Under the pieces are notes generated by a model. That model was not told the origin of the DNA. It saw only the letters and a list, made by a program, of their open reading frames with translations, and did no database searches. This document shows, one piece after another, positions 35,943-43,888 of a DNA stretch of 64,000 nt. Source of the stretch: Verrucomicrobiia bacterium. Its GTDB lineage: Bacteria; Verrucomicrobiota; Verrucomicrobiia; Limisphaerales; JAEYXS01. Position 1 is the first letter of the stretch; the number at the start of each line of letters is the position of its first letter. The position numbers were made by a program, and so were the translations under genes. Location of the stretch: assembly GCA_036405135.1 (NCBI GenBank), contig DASWYF010000034.1:82721-146720 (forward strand). The letters are read 5' to 3'.

Positions 35943-37571
35943 TCACGGCGTTTTCCCTTTCTCCTCCTGCTTCGCCTTGATCGCTACCGTAATCCACCCA
36001 TCCAACACACTCGCCATGGTGGAAGACGGCCCATACTGGTTCGTCAGTGCCGAATAGCTTCGCACGTACCCGGCCGCAGCCGGATTCACCGATTGCACCC
36101 GCACCTGAAAAACACTTCCCGGCGAGAGACTCTCTTCCGCCTTCACTTGAAACGTCACTTCGCCCTTCTTCTTCGCCTCTACCGAACTCTTCGCCAGCGA
36201 TAAACCCTCCACCTTCGGCTGCAGATTGAATTGTATTTCCCCGTCATAACCCAACCGGTCCACCGTCAGCTTCAGATCCGCCGTGCCACCCGCTGCCACC
36301 ACCAAACTATTCGTCTCCATCCTAGCATCAAACCCGGTCTTCGCCGCACGTATGTTCAACCGATACCCCTGCTCCGGCCCGGCCATACCCGCGATATGAT
36401 TCACGCGCAGAAACATTCTCCCATCTGCATTCGCCGTCATATCCAGCACGCCTTCATCTTCTGCTGCGACCTTGCTCACACCCGTCGATTTCCCATCCGC
36501 ACCATGCGCGCTCAACCGCACATCTGTCGGCAACCCGATACTCCGCGTCTGCGCCCGCACTAAAAATTTCTCTCCCTTCTTCGCTTCCCATGAATACCAG
36601 TCCGTGTCGCCGTTTTTCACAAAAGTGCCATAGACGCTTATCGGCAGCTTATTCAGCAGCGTCGCCCTGTCCTGCTGATCATTCGGCTCGGCTTCACTTT
36701 GCGTTTCACCGGTCTTGGCCGCCATGGTCATGAAACCCGCCGGTTTGCCCTCGGCGGTCCAAGCTGTGAACCACTGCGCCATGCCGATGTCCTTTCCAAT
36801 GCTGAGAGGCGCGTGATCAAGCCCAAACACCGAAGTCTCCCAAGCCGCATTCACCCGTGGAAAATCCCCGATGCGCAACACATACGTATGCTTATCACTG
36901 CCCTGATAATAGCTATCCCGCACCTCGATGATGATCGCTTGCTCCACCTTCGCCGTGTAACGCAACCGGCTATCCTTGCCCAAGCCCGGCTCGTCATCAT
37001 TGAACGCCAGTTGCCGCCCTTGCTCATCCGATAACCGCAAAAACGGATCCAAGCTCGTCAGCAATCGCTGTCCTAAAACCTCGATCGTGACGCTCTCCCC
37101 TTTCGCCAGTTTCAAGCGATAGAACTCCGCCCTCTTCTCCTGAATCGTTCCCGTCAACACAGCTGCATTCTTCAGTTCCAGCGCATTCTTCAGTGAATTA
37201 TTGTTCCGATCCTTCCGTGCGATTAACGGCAAATCATCCAGCACCACTGCTTGCCACGGCGATAGATTATTTCCTCCAAAAGCTCGTAAGAAATGAATGC
37301 CCAGCGGACTCTCTTTGGCTGGACGGAAGCGTATTTCCGATTCCTTATTCTCAATGTCCAAAGGAAAACTCGTCCAGAACTTCGCCTTCTCCAGCAACTT
37401 CACCTCTGGTCCCTTGCTTACCGTCCACTCGCCCGGCTTCAGCACCATCGGTTCATTCGGTAAACGCTCTTGGGCCTGTGAGCATAAAGTGCCAGCACCT
37501 AGGACTCCGCTGAATAAAACCGCCCATGCTCCTCTTTTTACCCGTTTGAAACTGTCGCTCAATCCCGCCAT
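35943..37571 (-). CDS. Exported protein with bacterial pre-peptidase C-terminal (PPC)-type domains
   Basis: 542 aa from the ATG at 37571, preceded by AAGGGA. Signal region WAVLFSGVLGAGTLCSQAQE. Two PPC-type beta-sandwich domains are suggested by EFYRLKLAKGESVTIEVLGQ with DPFLRLSDEQGRQLAFNDDE, and by DTDWYSWEAKKGEKFLVRAQ with LPTDVRLSAHGADGKS. A C-terminal Ig-like region (about 420-530) follows. It lies 24 nt after the DUF1501 gene; this pair is usual in Planctomycetes/Verrucomicrobia. Confidence 0.8.
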   Translation of the reverse strand: MAGLSDSFKRVKRGAWAVLFSGVLGAGTLCSQAQERLPNEPMVLKPGEWTVSKGPEVKLLEKAKFWTSFPLDIENKESEIRFRPAKESPLGIHFLRAFGGNNLSPWQAVVLDDLPLIARKDRNNNSLKNALELKNAAVLTGTIQEKRAEFYRLKLAKGESVTIEVLGQRLLTSLDPFLRLSDEQGRQLAFNDDEPGLGKDSRLRYTAKVEQAIIIEVRDSYYQGSDKHTYVLRIGDFPRVNAAWETSVFGLDHAPLSIGKDIGMAQWFTAWTAEGKPAGFMTMAAKTGETQSEAEPNDQQDRATLLNKLPISVYGTFVKNGDTDWYSWEAKKGEKFLVRAQTRSIGLPTDVRLSAHGADGKSTGVSKVAAEDEGVLDMTANADGRMFLRVNHIAGMAGPEQGYRLNIRAAKTGFDARMETNSLVVAAGGTADLKLTVDRLGYDGEIQFNLQPKVEGLSLAKSSVEAKKKGEVTFQVKAEESLSPGSVFQVRVQSVNPAAAGYVRSYSALTNQYGPSSTMASVLDGWITVAIKAKQEEKGKTP

Positions 37572-37595
37572 CACATCCCTTAACACTTCTGTTCC

Positions 37596-39002
37596 TTACG
37601 CCATGATATCCATGATCGGTTTGCCATCCGTGATCGCGAGCGGGCGGCCCGCTGCGTCATGCACTTCCGTATGCGGATCGATACCCAGCAGATAATACAT
37701 TGTCGCCGCGATGTCATCCGGCCGCACCGGATTCTCCGTCGGATACGCACCGTTCTTGTCGGACGCACCGTAGATATGACCGCGCTTGATGCCACCGCCC
37801 GCCAACAACACCGAGTAGCATTGCGGCCAGTGATCACGGCTCACATCTTTGTTAATGAACGGAGTGCGACCGAACTCGCCCATCCACACCACCAAGGTCG
37901 AATCCAGCATGCCGCGCTCTTCCAAATCGATGAGCAATGTTGGCAATGTCTGGTCCGTCAACGGCAGATGATACTTCTGGATGATCGGGAACATGCGCGT
38001 GTTATCAAACCCATGCGTATCCCAACCGCCCGACGTATCACTCCGCCCGCCGATGCTCGATGAAAAATAAACCGTCGCAAACTTCGCTCCCGCTTCTACC
38101 AAACGCCGCGCCAGCAAGCAGCTCTGCCCGTAAGTGGAGCGTCCATACGAGTCTCGCACCTTCTGCGATTCCGCACTGATGTTGAACGCATCGCGCAACT
38201 GCGTGGAGTCCAGCATCCCGAACGCCTTCTCGTAATAAGAATCTAAGCCCTTCGCCGTCGCGGAGATCTCATTCAGGCGCGATTGCTTGTCGATGATCTG
38301 CTGCAACTGCCGCCGATCACGCAACCGGTCCATCGATAGATTCGCAGGCAGGCTCAATTCCGGCAGCGCAAAGTTCGAGGCATTTGGATCCTGTGTGAAG
38401 AGATAGGGATCATGCTCCTTACCAAGGAAGCTCGCATGCTGACCCGGCGTCACCGATCCATCCGAGATCACATACGGATAAGCGATTGAAGTGGGCATCT
38501 CACCACGATTCGGCGCCAAGGCATCCACCACTGAACCATACGCCGGAAACAATTCGATCGAATCCCGCAAACGCTGGTCATCCACCCCAGGCGTGCGCCC
38601 CGTCAGCGCATAATACCCGGCGGAATTGTGGTTCTTCATGTTGTGATAGACCGACCGCACCACCGTCACCTTGTCCATCACCTTCGCCAATCGTTCCAAC
38701 CCCTCACACAAATGCAGACCGGGTACAGACGACTTGATCGCTGAAAGTGGCCCACGCACGCCCTCCGGAGCATTGGGCTTCCGATCGAACATATCCACGT
38801 GACTCGGACCACCCCATTGAAAAAGAAAAATGACCGATTTCGCCTTCGATTTGAGCGTCTTTTTGACCGCCTCCGCGCGCAAAAGCCCCGGCAACGTCAT
38901 GCCCAGCATGCCCAAACCGCCTACCTTAAGTATTTGGCGGCGAGACATCTGCGTTTGCAGGTAGCTGTTACAAGCTGATGTGCGTGGTCGATTTTCGCTC
39001 AT
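37596..39002 (-). CDS. DUF1501 family protein (Tat-exported, sulfatase/phosphatase-like fold)
   Basis: 468 aa from the ATG at 39002. The N-terminus has a CNS-type lead followed by a twin-arginine signal (MSRRQILKVGGLGMLGMTLP). Family motifs: VIFLFQWGGPSHVDMFDRKP, VTVVRSVYHNMKNHNSAGYY, GWDTHGFDNTRMFPI, LVVWMGEFGRTPFINKDVSRDHWPQ (shown in part) and RGHIYGASDKNGAYPTENPV. DUF1501 is related to the alkaline phosphatase superfamily; no reaction is established. Usually it is paired with DUF1549/DUF1553 proteins; none is present here. A start at 39029 is an alternative. Confidence 0.88.
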   Translation of the reverse strand: MSENRPRTSACNSYLQTQMSRRQILKVGGLGMLGMTLPGLLRAEAVKKTLKSKAKSVIFLFQWGGPSHVDMFDRKPNAPEGVRGPLSAIKSSVPGLHLCEGLERLAKVMDKVTVVRSVYHNMKNHNSAGYYALTGRTPGVDDQRLRDSIELFPAYGSVVDALAPNRGEMPTSIAYPYVISDGSVTPGQHASFLGKEHDPYLFTQDPNASNFALPELSLPANLSMDRLRDRRQLQQIIDKQSRLNEISATAKGLDSYYEKAFGMLDSTQLRDAFNISAESQKVRDSYGRSTYGQSCLLARRLVEAGAKFATVYFSSSIGGRSDTSGGWDTHGFDNTRMFPIIQKYHLPLTDQTLPTLLIDLEERGMLDSTLVVWMGEFGRTPFINKDVSRDHWPQCYSVLLAGGGIKRGHIYGASDKNGAYPTENPVRPDDIAATMYYLLGIDPHTEVHDAAGRPLAITDGKPIMDIMA

Positions 39003-39179
39003 GTCGCTCTTACTAAGACGTTTACCCATCGGAATTTCTTCAAAAGAAATTCTTCACTCATAGGGCTTTCCAAAACGGGTAACTCGCTAACCCCTATCAT
39101 AATAAGACGCCCACCCGCAAGCCATGGTTACACCCCCGTAGCTGCCGAGGTTACGAGGCAGAACTAACCTTTCTAACTA

Positions 39180-39215
39180 TCGATGTTCGATGTCGGGCGT
39201 TCGTTGTTCGATGTT
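39180..39215 (+). repeat. Short-period repeat, family A copy 2
   Basis: 36 nt beginning TCGATGTTCGATGTCGGGCG, differing from the copy at 21495-21530 at two positions. It sits 70 nt upstream of the 39286 gene, between divergent genes. Confidence 0.8.
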
Positions 39216-39285
39216 TCCCAATTCACCCATTCCCCTTGCCTTGCTGCTTCCCCTTTGCTCCGCTGTCCCTCGCGAGATTTATAAA

Positions 39286-40047
39286 ATGAACCTCCCCACA
39301 AACCCTTACGTCCGCGCTTTCCTGATTGGCTTCGGCTGGTTGATCGCCGCTATTATTGTTTCCCTCGCCCATCACCCCGGCACGTGGGCGGACTTCCCGA
39401 AGCAACGTGTCCTCATCCTTGCACTCATCTCCGCAGTAACCGCCGCCCAGCTCGGTGTCATCGCCACCCATGTGGAGAAGATGCGCAGCTGGACCAAGCT
39501 CTTCATCGGAACCATGATCGGTTGGTTCGCCGTCGTCGGTCTTATCTTTCTCGTCACCAAAAACTTCGTTTCACCCGCTCCGCCTAATGAGCAACCCGCC
39601 AAGCAGTTCGCCACCACAGATACCATGATGGCACATTTCTCCGGTGAAGCTGTGAAATGGGTGAAACAAGACCGCAGCCTCACGCTCAATTTCTCGCCCG
39701 ACTCCATCAAGATCATCGAAGAAGAACTCGGCCGCCTTCACAAAACCCGCCAGATCAAGGATGGTGATAAAGGACTGCTCGGTCTCGCCATCGGCTACGG
39801 CGCCTACGTCGGCGAAGTCATTCGCCGCGAGCACGGCGGCACTTGGGCAACCGACCATCCCGAAGCCGGCCTCAAGAGCTACCCGCTCACGCTTAGCAAT
39901 CCCCTCGTCACTATCTTCCCCGTAAACTGGTGCTACAAACGGCTCGTGAATGGCGAGAATGACAACGTCTATTTCAAAGCCACCGCTTGGAAACTGAACC
40001 TCACTAACGTGACGGCGCAAACTAACGCCGCACCGTCTTCTCGCTAG
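39286..40047 (+). CDS. Hypothetical membrane protein with DUF3806-like soluble domain
   Basis: 253 aa from the ATG at 39286 (MNLPTNPYVRAFLIGFGWLI). Three membrane helices fill residues 9-115 (FLIGFGWLIAAIIVSLAH, VLILALISAVTAAQLGVIAT, LFIGTMIGWFAVVGLIFLVT). The remaining ~140 residues are soluble, with IGYGAYVGEVIRREHGGTWA and YPLTLSNPLVTIFPVNWCYK; the G-A-Y-x-G-E-V-x-x-R-x-x-G-G-x-W pattern resembles DUF3806-like domains, which is a tentative match. An in-frame extension to 39190 would translate repeat A and is unlikely to be real. Confidence 0.7.
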   Translation: MNLPTNPYVRAFLIGFGWLIAAIIVSLAHHPGTWADFPKQRVLILALISAVTAAQLGVIATHVEKMRSWTKLFIGTMIGWFAVVGLIFLVTKNFVSPAPPNEQPAKQFATTDTMMAHFSGEAVKWVKQDRSLTLNFSPDSIKIIEEELGRLHKTRQIKDGDKGLLGLAIGYGAYVGEVIRREHGGTWATDHPEAGLKSYPLTLSNPLVTIFPVNWCYKRLVNGENDNVYFKATAWKLNLTNVTAQTNAAPSSR

Positions 40048-40215
40048 AGTGATGTTACTTTTGAATGGTTGGTAGCTGGAGAAAATGCTTCACCGCTTCG
40101 TTCTCCTTGCATTTCGCATATCAGCATTTCCACGTATTTTTTAGCCCTTCCCAAATCTCCGTTGCCAATCGCACCCGCCTCCTATTCTACTCTGGATGAT
40201 AAATTTTAGTTTTTT

Positions 40216-40479
40216 GTGCGAAACTTGAAGATCATCCGCCGCTCTGCAGGCACCGCTCTCGGCATTCTCGCCGCGCTGTCCTTGGTCTGCCTGGTGATAT
40301 GGCCGGATTGGGCAGAGCAAGCGTTCAGCTCACGCACCGCCATGGCCATCTTCAACATGTGGTGCATCCTCATGACCGCCGTCGTCCATCCGACTATCCA
40401 ACAAGGTCTCGCCAATGGCTGGCGCAACTTCCTCGAATACTGCGACAACCTCGGCGGCGACAACGATCACTGGTGGTGA
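40216..40479 (+). CDS. Small hypothetical membrane protein (87 aa)
   Basis: Not recognised. Starts with GTG at 40216; there is no good ATG and no clear Shine-Dalgarno. Basic start (RNLKIIRRSAG), then two hydrophobic helices (ALGILAALSLVCLVIWP and MAIFNMWCILMTAVVHPTIQ) and a polar tail ending DNLGGDNDHWW. The hairpin topology and aromatic end argue for a real protein, but its existence is not certain. Confidence 0.45.
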   Translation: MRNLKIIRRSAGTALGILAALSLVCLVIWPDWAEQAFSSRTAMAIFNMWCILMTAVVHPTIQQGLANGWRNFLEYCDNLGGDNDHWW

Positions 40480-40561
40480 TTTGGATCGTGCTCCTTGTCG
40501 TCCTCAAATTACCCGTTTAGATCGTTGAATCGTTACATCGTCTCCAATTTTAACGAATCCC

Positions 40562-40611
40562 CATTGGTCATTGCTCATTCCTTCGGCATTGGGATTTAGT
40601 CATTCGTCATT
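40562..40611 (+). repeat. Short-period repeat, family C copy 2
   Basis: Iterates GTCATTG, CTCATTC, GGCATTGG and TCATTCGTCATT; begins CATTGGTCATTGCTCATTCC. It lies between the 40216-40479 gene and the terminator that ends the uronate isomerase-like gene. Confidence 0.6.
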
Positions 40612-40647
40612 AAAAGAAAAGGCCCGGCGAACAACTCGCCAGGCCTT
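40611..40647 (-). terminator. Rho-independent terminator of the uronate isomerase-like gene
   Basis: On the minus strand AAGGCCTGGCGA and TCGCCGGGCCTT pair with one mismatch around GTTGT, followed by TTCTTTT. It lies 45 nt after the stop codon. Confidence 0.75.
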
Positions 40648-40651
40648 CTCT

Positions 40652-40687
40652 AATCTGTGTTTAATCCGTGAAACTCTGTGGCTAAAA
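40652..40687 (+). repeat. Short-period repeat, family B copy 2
   Basis: AATCTGTGTTTAATCCGTGA followed by AACTCTGTGGCTAAAA. On the minus strand it starts 4 nt after the stop codon of the uronate isomerase-like gene, exactly the spacing of copy 1 from purQ. Confidence 0.7.
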
Positions 40688-40691
40688 GAAA

Positions 40692-41951
40692 CTACTTCTT
40701 CCCACAGAACCGCATAAACTCACCGCCGAAAATCGCCTTCACATCGCGCTCGATCTCTTCCGGCGTCGGTTCCCAGCCCGTCTCCACCAGGTCTGCATAC
40801 TTGTCCGTCAGCACCTTCGCGATGACCTTCCGCGAGTGTTCCCACTTGTAAAGGATTTGATCCAGCACACGCGCATCGGAGTGCTGAGGCGTAACGCTCA
40901 GGCCCACCAGTTCCATGCGCATGCGTGTCATCTCTTCAATGATGAAAGGCACATTCGTGAACCACCAGCAGCCGAAGATGTGCAAGTTGCGGAACTTCCG
41001 CGCCATCACACACACCTCATGCTGGTTCTCACGCGAGAGCACCGTGGCGAGGAACTTATTATCCGGATGCGTCGCGAACAGCTTCTCGTAAGAAGCCATG
41101 TTCGCCTTCGCCATACCATCACCGGCCAGGTGCAACTGCGGATTCACCGCGCGTTTCACACCCGGCATCACTGCGAACGGCAGGTTGAACTCACGGCAAT
41201 GCGGCAGCACCGCCTTCTCGATCAACGTCGCGCACGGACCGTCATCCGGGTATTTGAAATCAGGAGGCAGCGACACCATCACGTATTGCGCGTCGATACG
41301 TTTGCTCCAATCCGCCAAGAACCGGCGCACACCTGCGATCGTCGCCTCGTTCAAGTTCGCACTGTCGATATAGCCCCACTCAATCAGGTGCTCGTGGGAA
41401 TCCGCCCAGGAAAGCAACAGCGGATCAATACGCAGCGCCGCCGTGAACCGGGGATCACGCTCAAAACCACGTTCCCAAACCGGACGCTCCAGCACATCGA
41501 ACGGCGAGTTCGTCATGCAGATGCGGTTCACCTTCGCTAACCCCATCACCTTCGTCACATAATCCGCCGGCTTCTGTGCCGCGAACCACTTGCGGATGCT
41601 GCCCAAGTCCCGCTGCTTCACGTCCAGCCCCAAGCGGTTTAAAGTCGTCAGCACGCCACGGCAGGATTCAGAGATCGGCGAGTGCTCGATGAACAAAGCC
41701 TTCCAGATATGGTCCGCCTGCTCCGTCTTCGACATCGACCAGAACTTCTGATACGGCATGTCAAAATAGCGAAATGCCTCAGCCACCAGATAGTGATACA
41801 CCAACAAGTCATCAATGCCCCACAACAACAGGTCACCGAAAGCCGCATCATACAGATGCGTGTGGATGTCATATACCGGCGTGGTCTGGACCAACTGCTC
41901 CACCTTCGCCGCCAAGGCAGCACGATTCTGGGATGTCAAATGAACGCTCAT
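40692..41951 (-). CDS. Uronate isomerase (UxaC)-like amidohydrolase-fold enzyme
   Basis: 419 aa from the ATG at 41951. The N-terminal HxH metal motif is in TPVYDIHTHLYD (about residue 30), with LLWGIDDLLVYHYLVAEAFR after it, as in glucuronate isomerases; later MTNSPFDVLERP, ALRIDPLLLSW, FNLPFAVMPGVKRAVNPQL and FGCWWFTNVP fit the same TIM-barrel family. It is about 50 residues shorter than typical UxaC, so a divergent sugar-acid isomerase or hydrolase is possible. No other uronate-pathway gene is near; a 290-nt untranslated region lies upstream. Confidence 0.75.
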   Translation of the reverse strand: MSVHLTSQNRAALAAKVEQLVQTTPVYDIHTHLYDAAFGDLLLWGIDDLLVYHYLVAEAFRYFDMPYQKFWSMSKTEQADHIWKALFIEHSPISESCRGVLTTLNRLGLDVKQRDLGSIRKWFAAQKPADYVTKVMGLAKVNRICMTNSPFDVLERPVWERGFERDPRFTAALRIDPLLLSWADSHEHLIEWGYIDSANLNEATIAGVRRFLADWSKRIDAQYVMVSLPPDFKYPDDGPCATLIEKAVLPHCREFNLPFAVMPGVKRAVNPQLHLAGDGMAKANMASYEKLFATHPDNKFLATVLSRENQHEVCVMARKFRNLHIFGCWWFTNVPFIIEEMTRMRMELVGLSVTPQHSDARVLDQILYKWEHSRKVIAKVLTDKYADLVETGWEPTPEEIERDVKAIFGGEFMRFCGKK

Positions 41952-42242
41952 CAATAGATTTTGACCTTAACAAACCATTCCCACTGGTGCGATAAGAATC
42001 TTTTAGCCAGATAGCCCGTGGGCGCCTTCGGGCACCGTCCCAACATGCTGTTCGGCATCTTGCCGATAGTCGAAGGCGGTTCGCTTGGTGGCGCTCTTTC
42101 CAATCAATACCCAATGGTTCGCTCTCGCCAGGCAGGGACTCTCCTTGCTGCTTTCACTGCCTGCATCTCGAGGCACTGGCAAATTGCACTCATAGCCCTT
42201 TTACCCCAAATTCAAGACGGCGCGAATAACATATCCTCGCAG
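41952..42242 (-). other. Untranslated region upstream of the uronate isomerase-like gene
   Basis: About 291 nt between the comB stop and this gene's start. Several pairings are visible on the minus strand (CGGCA/TGCCG around AGA; AGGCAG/CTGCCT; CCCG...CGGG), which could be a structured leader. A 43-codon frame (stop-bounded, containing PSTIGKMPNSMLGRCPKAPT) is also present on the minus strand ahead of the start. I cannot match it to a known riboswitch or gene. Confidence 0.35.
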
Positions 42243-43013
42243 TCACAACATATCCAACCGCCTCACCACCCCATCCTTCTCCATCCCCGCCACCACCGGC
42301 ACCGCATTCCGCCGCAAACAAAACGCCACGTCCTCCTTTAAATCCGGCATGCCCAACAATCTCGCCCCATTACTCGCCCGCTGCATCGCGCCTAGCAAAT
42401 CATCTTTCTCCTGCAAATAAACCGCTTTCGTGATCTGCGCCGAATCAATCACCTGCCCCGCAAAGCCCGACGACAACAACACCTCGCACAAAGCCCCTGC
42501 CGCTAACGTATCCTCAAACGCCGCCTCTTCCCCCGTCCCACTGCACACGATGATGACCGACCGTTCCTGCTCCTTCATCAACCGATCCGCCACCACATCT
42601 AAATTCAAGAACGCCCCCACCAACACCTCACTCGCTCCTCGACATGCCTGCAACGCCCGCGTCCCATTCGTCGTTGTTGTCACGATCGTCCGCCCCTTCA
42701 CCTTCTCCGCCGTGAACTCACGCGGCGAATTGCCCAAAATAAAATCCACCCCGCCACTCTGCGCTGCCGTGATCCGCAATCCATGCCGCTCCCCGGCCAA
42801 CAAGAATTCCGGCTTCATCCGGTATTGCCCCACCGCCTCCTCGATCGTGCTGACTGGAATAAGCCCCGTCGCCCCTTCACTCAAAGCAGTCACCATCACG
42901 CTCGTCGCGCGCAACACATCGAACACCACGCACACTGTTTGGCTCAGATCACGCGCAGGCAGCGCATTGAACTCCGCCGGAGTGAATAAAACTTCAAGCG
43001 TCCGTTGTTTCAT
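42243..43013 (-). CDS. comB: 2-phosphosulfolactate phosphatase family protein (ComB)
   Basis: 256 aa from the ATG at 43013, overlapping the glycosylase stop as ATGA. Family signatures: CVVFDVLRATSVMVTALSEG, LAGERHGLRITAAQSGGVDF, LGNSPREFT, IVTTTTNGTRALQACRGASE and VIIVCSGTGEEAAFEDTLAA. ComB was characterised in coenzyme M synthesis in methanogens; bacterial members are common and their true substrate is often unknown. No other coenzyme M genes are seen. A longer frame to 43232 lies within the glycosylase gene and is not used. Confidence 0.88.
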   Translation of the reverse strand: MKQRTLEVLFTPAEFNALPARDLSQTVCVVFDVLRATSVMVTALSEGATGLIPVSTIEEAVGQYRMKPEFLLAGERHGLRITAAQSGGVDFILGNSPREFTAEKVKGRTIVTTTTNGTRALQACRGASEVLVGAFLNLDVVADRLMKEQERSVIIVCSGTGEEAAFEDTLAAGALCEVLLSSGFAGQVIDSAQITKAVYLQEKDDLLGAMQRASNGARLLGMPDLKEDVAFCLRRNAVPVVAGMEKDGVVRRLDML

Positions 43014-43879
43014 TTCGCTTTCTTTCCCGTGCGACCTATTTGCGTGCGCATGTAGTGAAAAAGATACTGCTGCGCGTAACCGCTGTATGGCCCGAAATAC
43101 GTCGCCGTGAATTTCGCCAACCGCTTTGCCGAAGCGCGACGTTTTGGAAAATAAAGCTGCTGCAGCGCCTTCAACACCCACACATCCACCGGGAACGCCT
43201 CTTGAAATCCATACGCGAAGAGCAGCACGCAATCCGCGATTTTCCGTCCCACACCCGGCAACTCCATCAACTTCTCCCGCGCCTCCGCACAGGACAGCTT
43301 GCGCAGCGATTCCAAATCCAATTTACCACTCGCCACCGCCTGTGCTGCGGCCAGCAAATACTTCGCGCGAAATCCCATCTTCGATTCCCGCAATTCCGCC
43401 TCCGTGCATTGCGCCAATCGCTCCGCCGTCGGAAATGCGTACACCGGTGCCTGCCCGCCAGCCCTGGCCACCTTCTCTCCATACCGAACACACAGCAGTT
43501 CCACGATCTGCTGTATCTGCACGATCTGTTTCGTGGACGATAGAATGAACGACGCCAGACATTCCCAAGGCTCTTGCTTAAGTAACCTCAACCCATGACA
43601 CGCCGCCACCGATTCGCACATCGGCACATCATCGGGAAACTTGGCGATCACCTCGGAGAGCACCACGGATGTCTGCAAATAATCCTCCAGCCACACCCAA
43701 CTCTCCTGCGCTTCCGCCGTCGTGACCATGATGCTCTCTCGCTCCAGCGAAACCCTTACCCATCGCCGCGAGATCACCCCTTCCCAAGCACCATCTACCA
43801 ACCGCCAGCGAAACGCCTGCCCGGAAGCCAGCGTCGCGGCCACATCATAATCCTTTACCGGAAAGCGCGTCGCATTCAT
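43010..43879 (-). CDS. OGG1-type 8-oxoguanine DNA glycosylase/AP lyase
   Basis: 289 aa base-excision repair enzyme. N-terminal domain begins DYDVAATLASGQAFRWRLVD, like OGG1 (SGQSFRW). HhH-GPD core: LASFILSSTKQIVQIQQIVE, MGFRAKYLLAAAQAV, and the helix-hairpin-helix LMELPGVGRKIADCVLLFAY followed by EAFPVDVWVLKAL. The catalytic Lys (in GRKIADC) and Asp (in PVDVW) of OGG1 are conserved, so it should have both glycosylase and lyase activity. It starts 10 nt after the PAP2-GT gene stop side and is coupled to comB. Confidence 0.9.
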   Translation of the reverse strand: MNATRFPVKDYDVAATLASGQAFRWRLVDGAWEGVISRRWVRVSLERESIMVTTAEAQESWVWLEDYLQTSVVLSEVIAKFPDDVPMCESVAACHGLRLLKQEPWECLASFILSSTKQIVQIQQIVELLCVRYGEKVARAGGQAPVYAFPTAERLAQCTEAELRESKMGFRAKYLLAAAQAVASGKLDLESLRKLSCAEAREKLMELPGVGRKIADCVLLFAYGFQEAFPVDVWVLKALQQLYFPKRRASAKRLAKFTATYFGPYSGYAQQYLFHYMRTQIGRTGKKAK

Positions 43880-43888
43880 CGCCGTCCT

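Noticed and set aside
39190..39285. N-terminal extension of the 39286 membrane protein
   Set aside because: It would translate the family A repeat and lies before a better ATG followed by a typical membrane helix.
41952..42242. SRP RNA, RNase P RNA, tmRNA or a known riboswitch in the leader
   Set aside because: I compared the conserved cores that I know and none fits.
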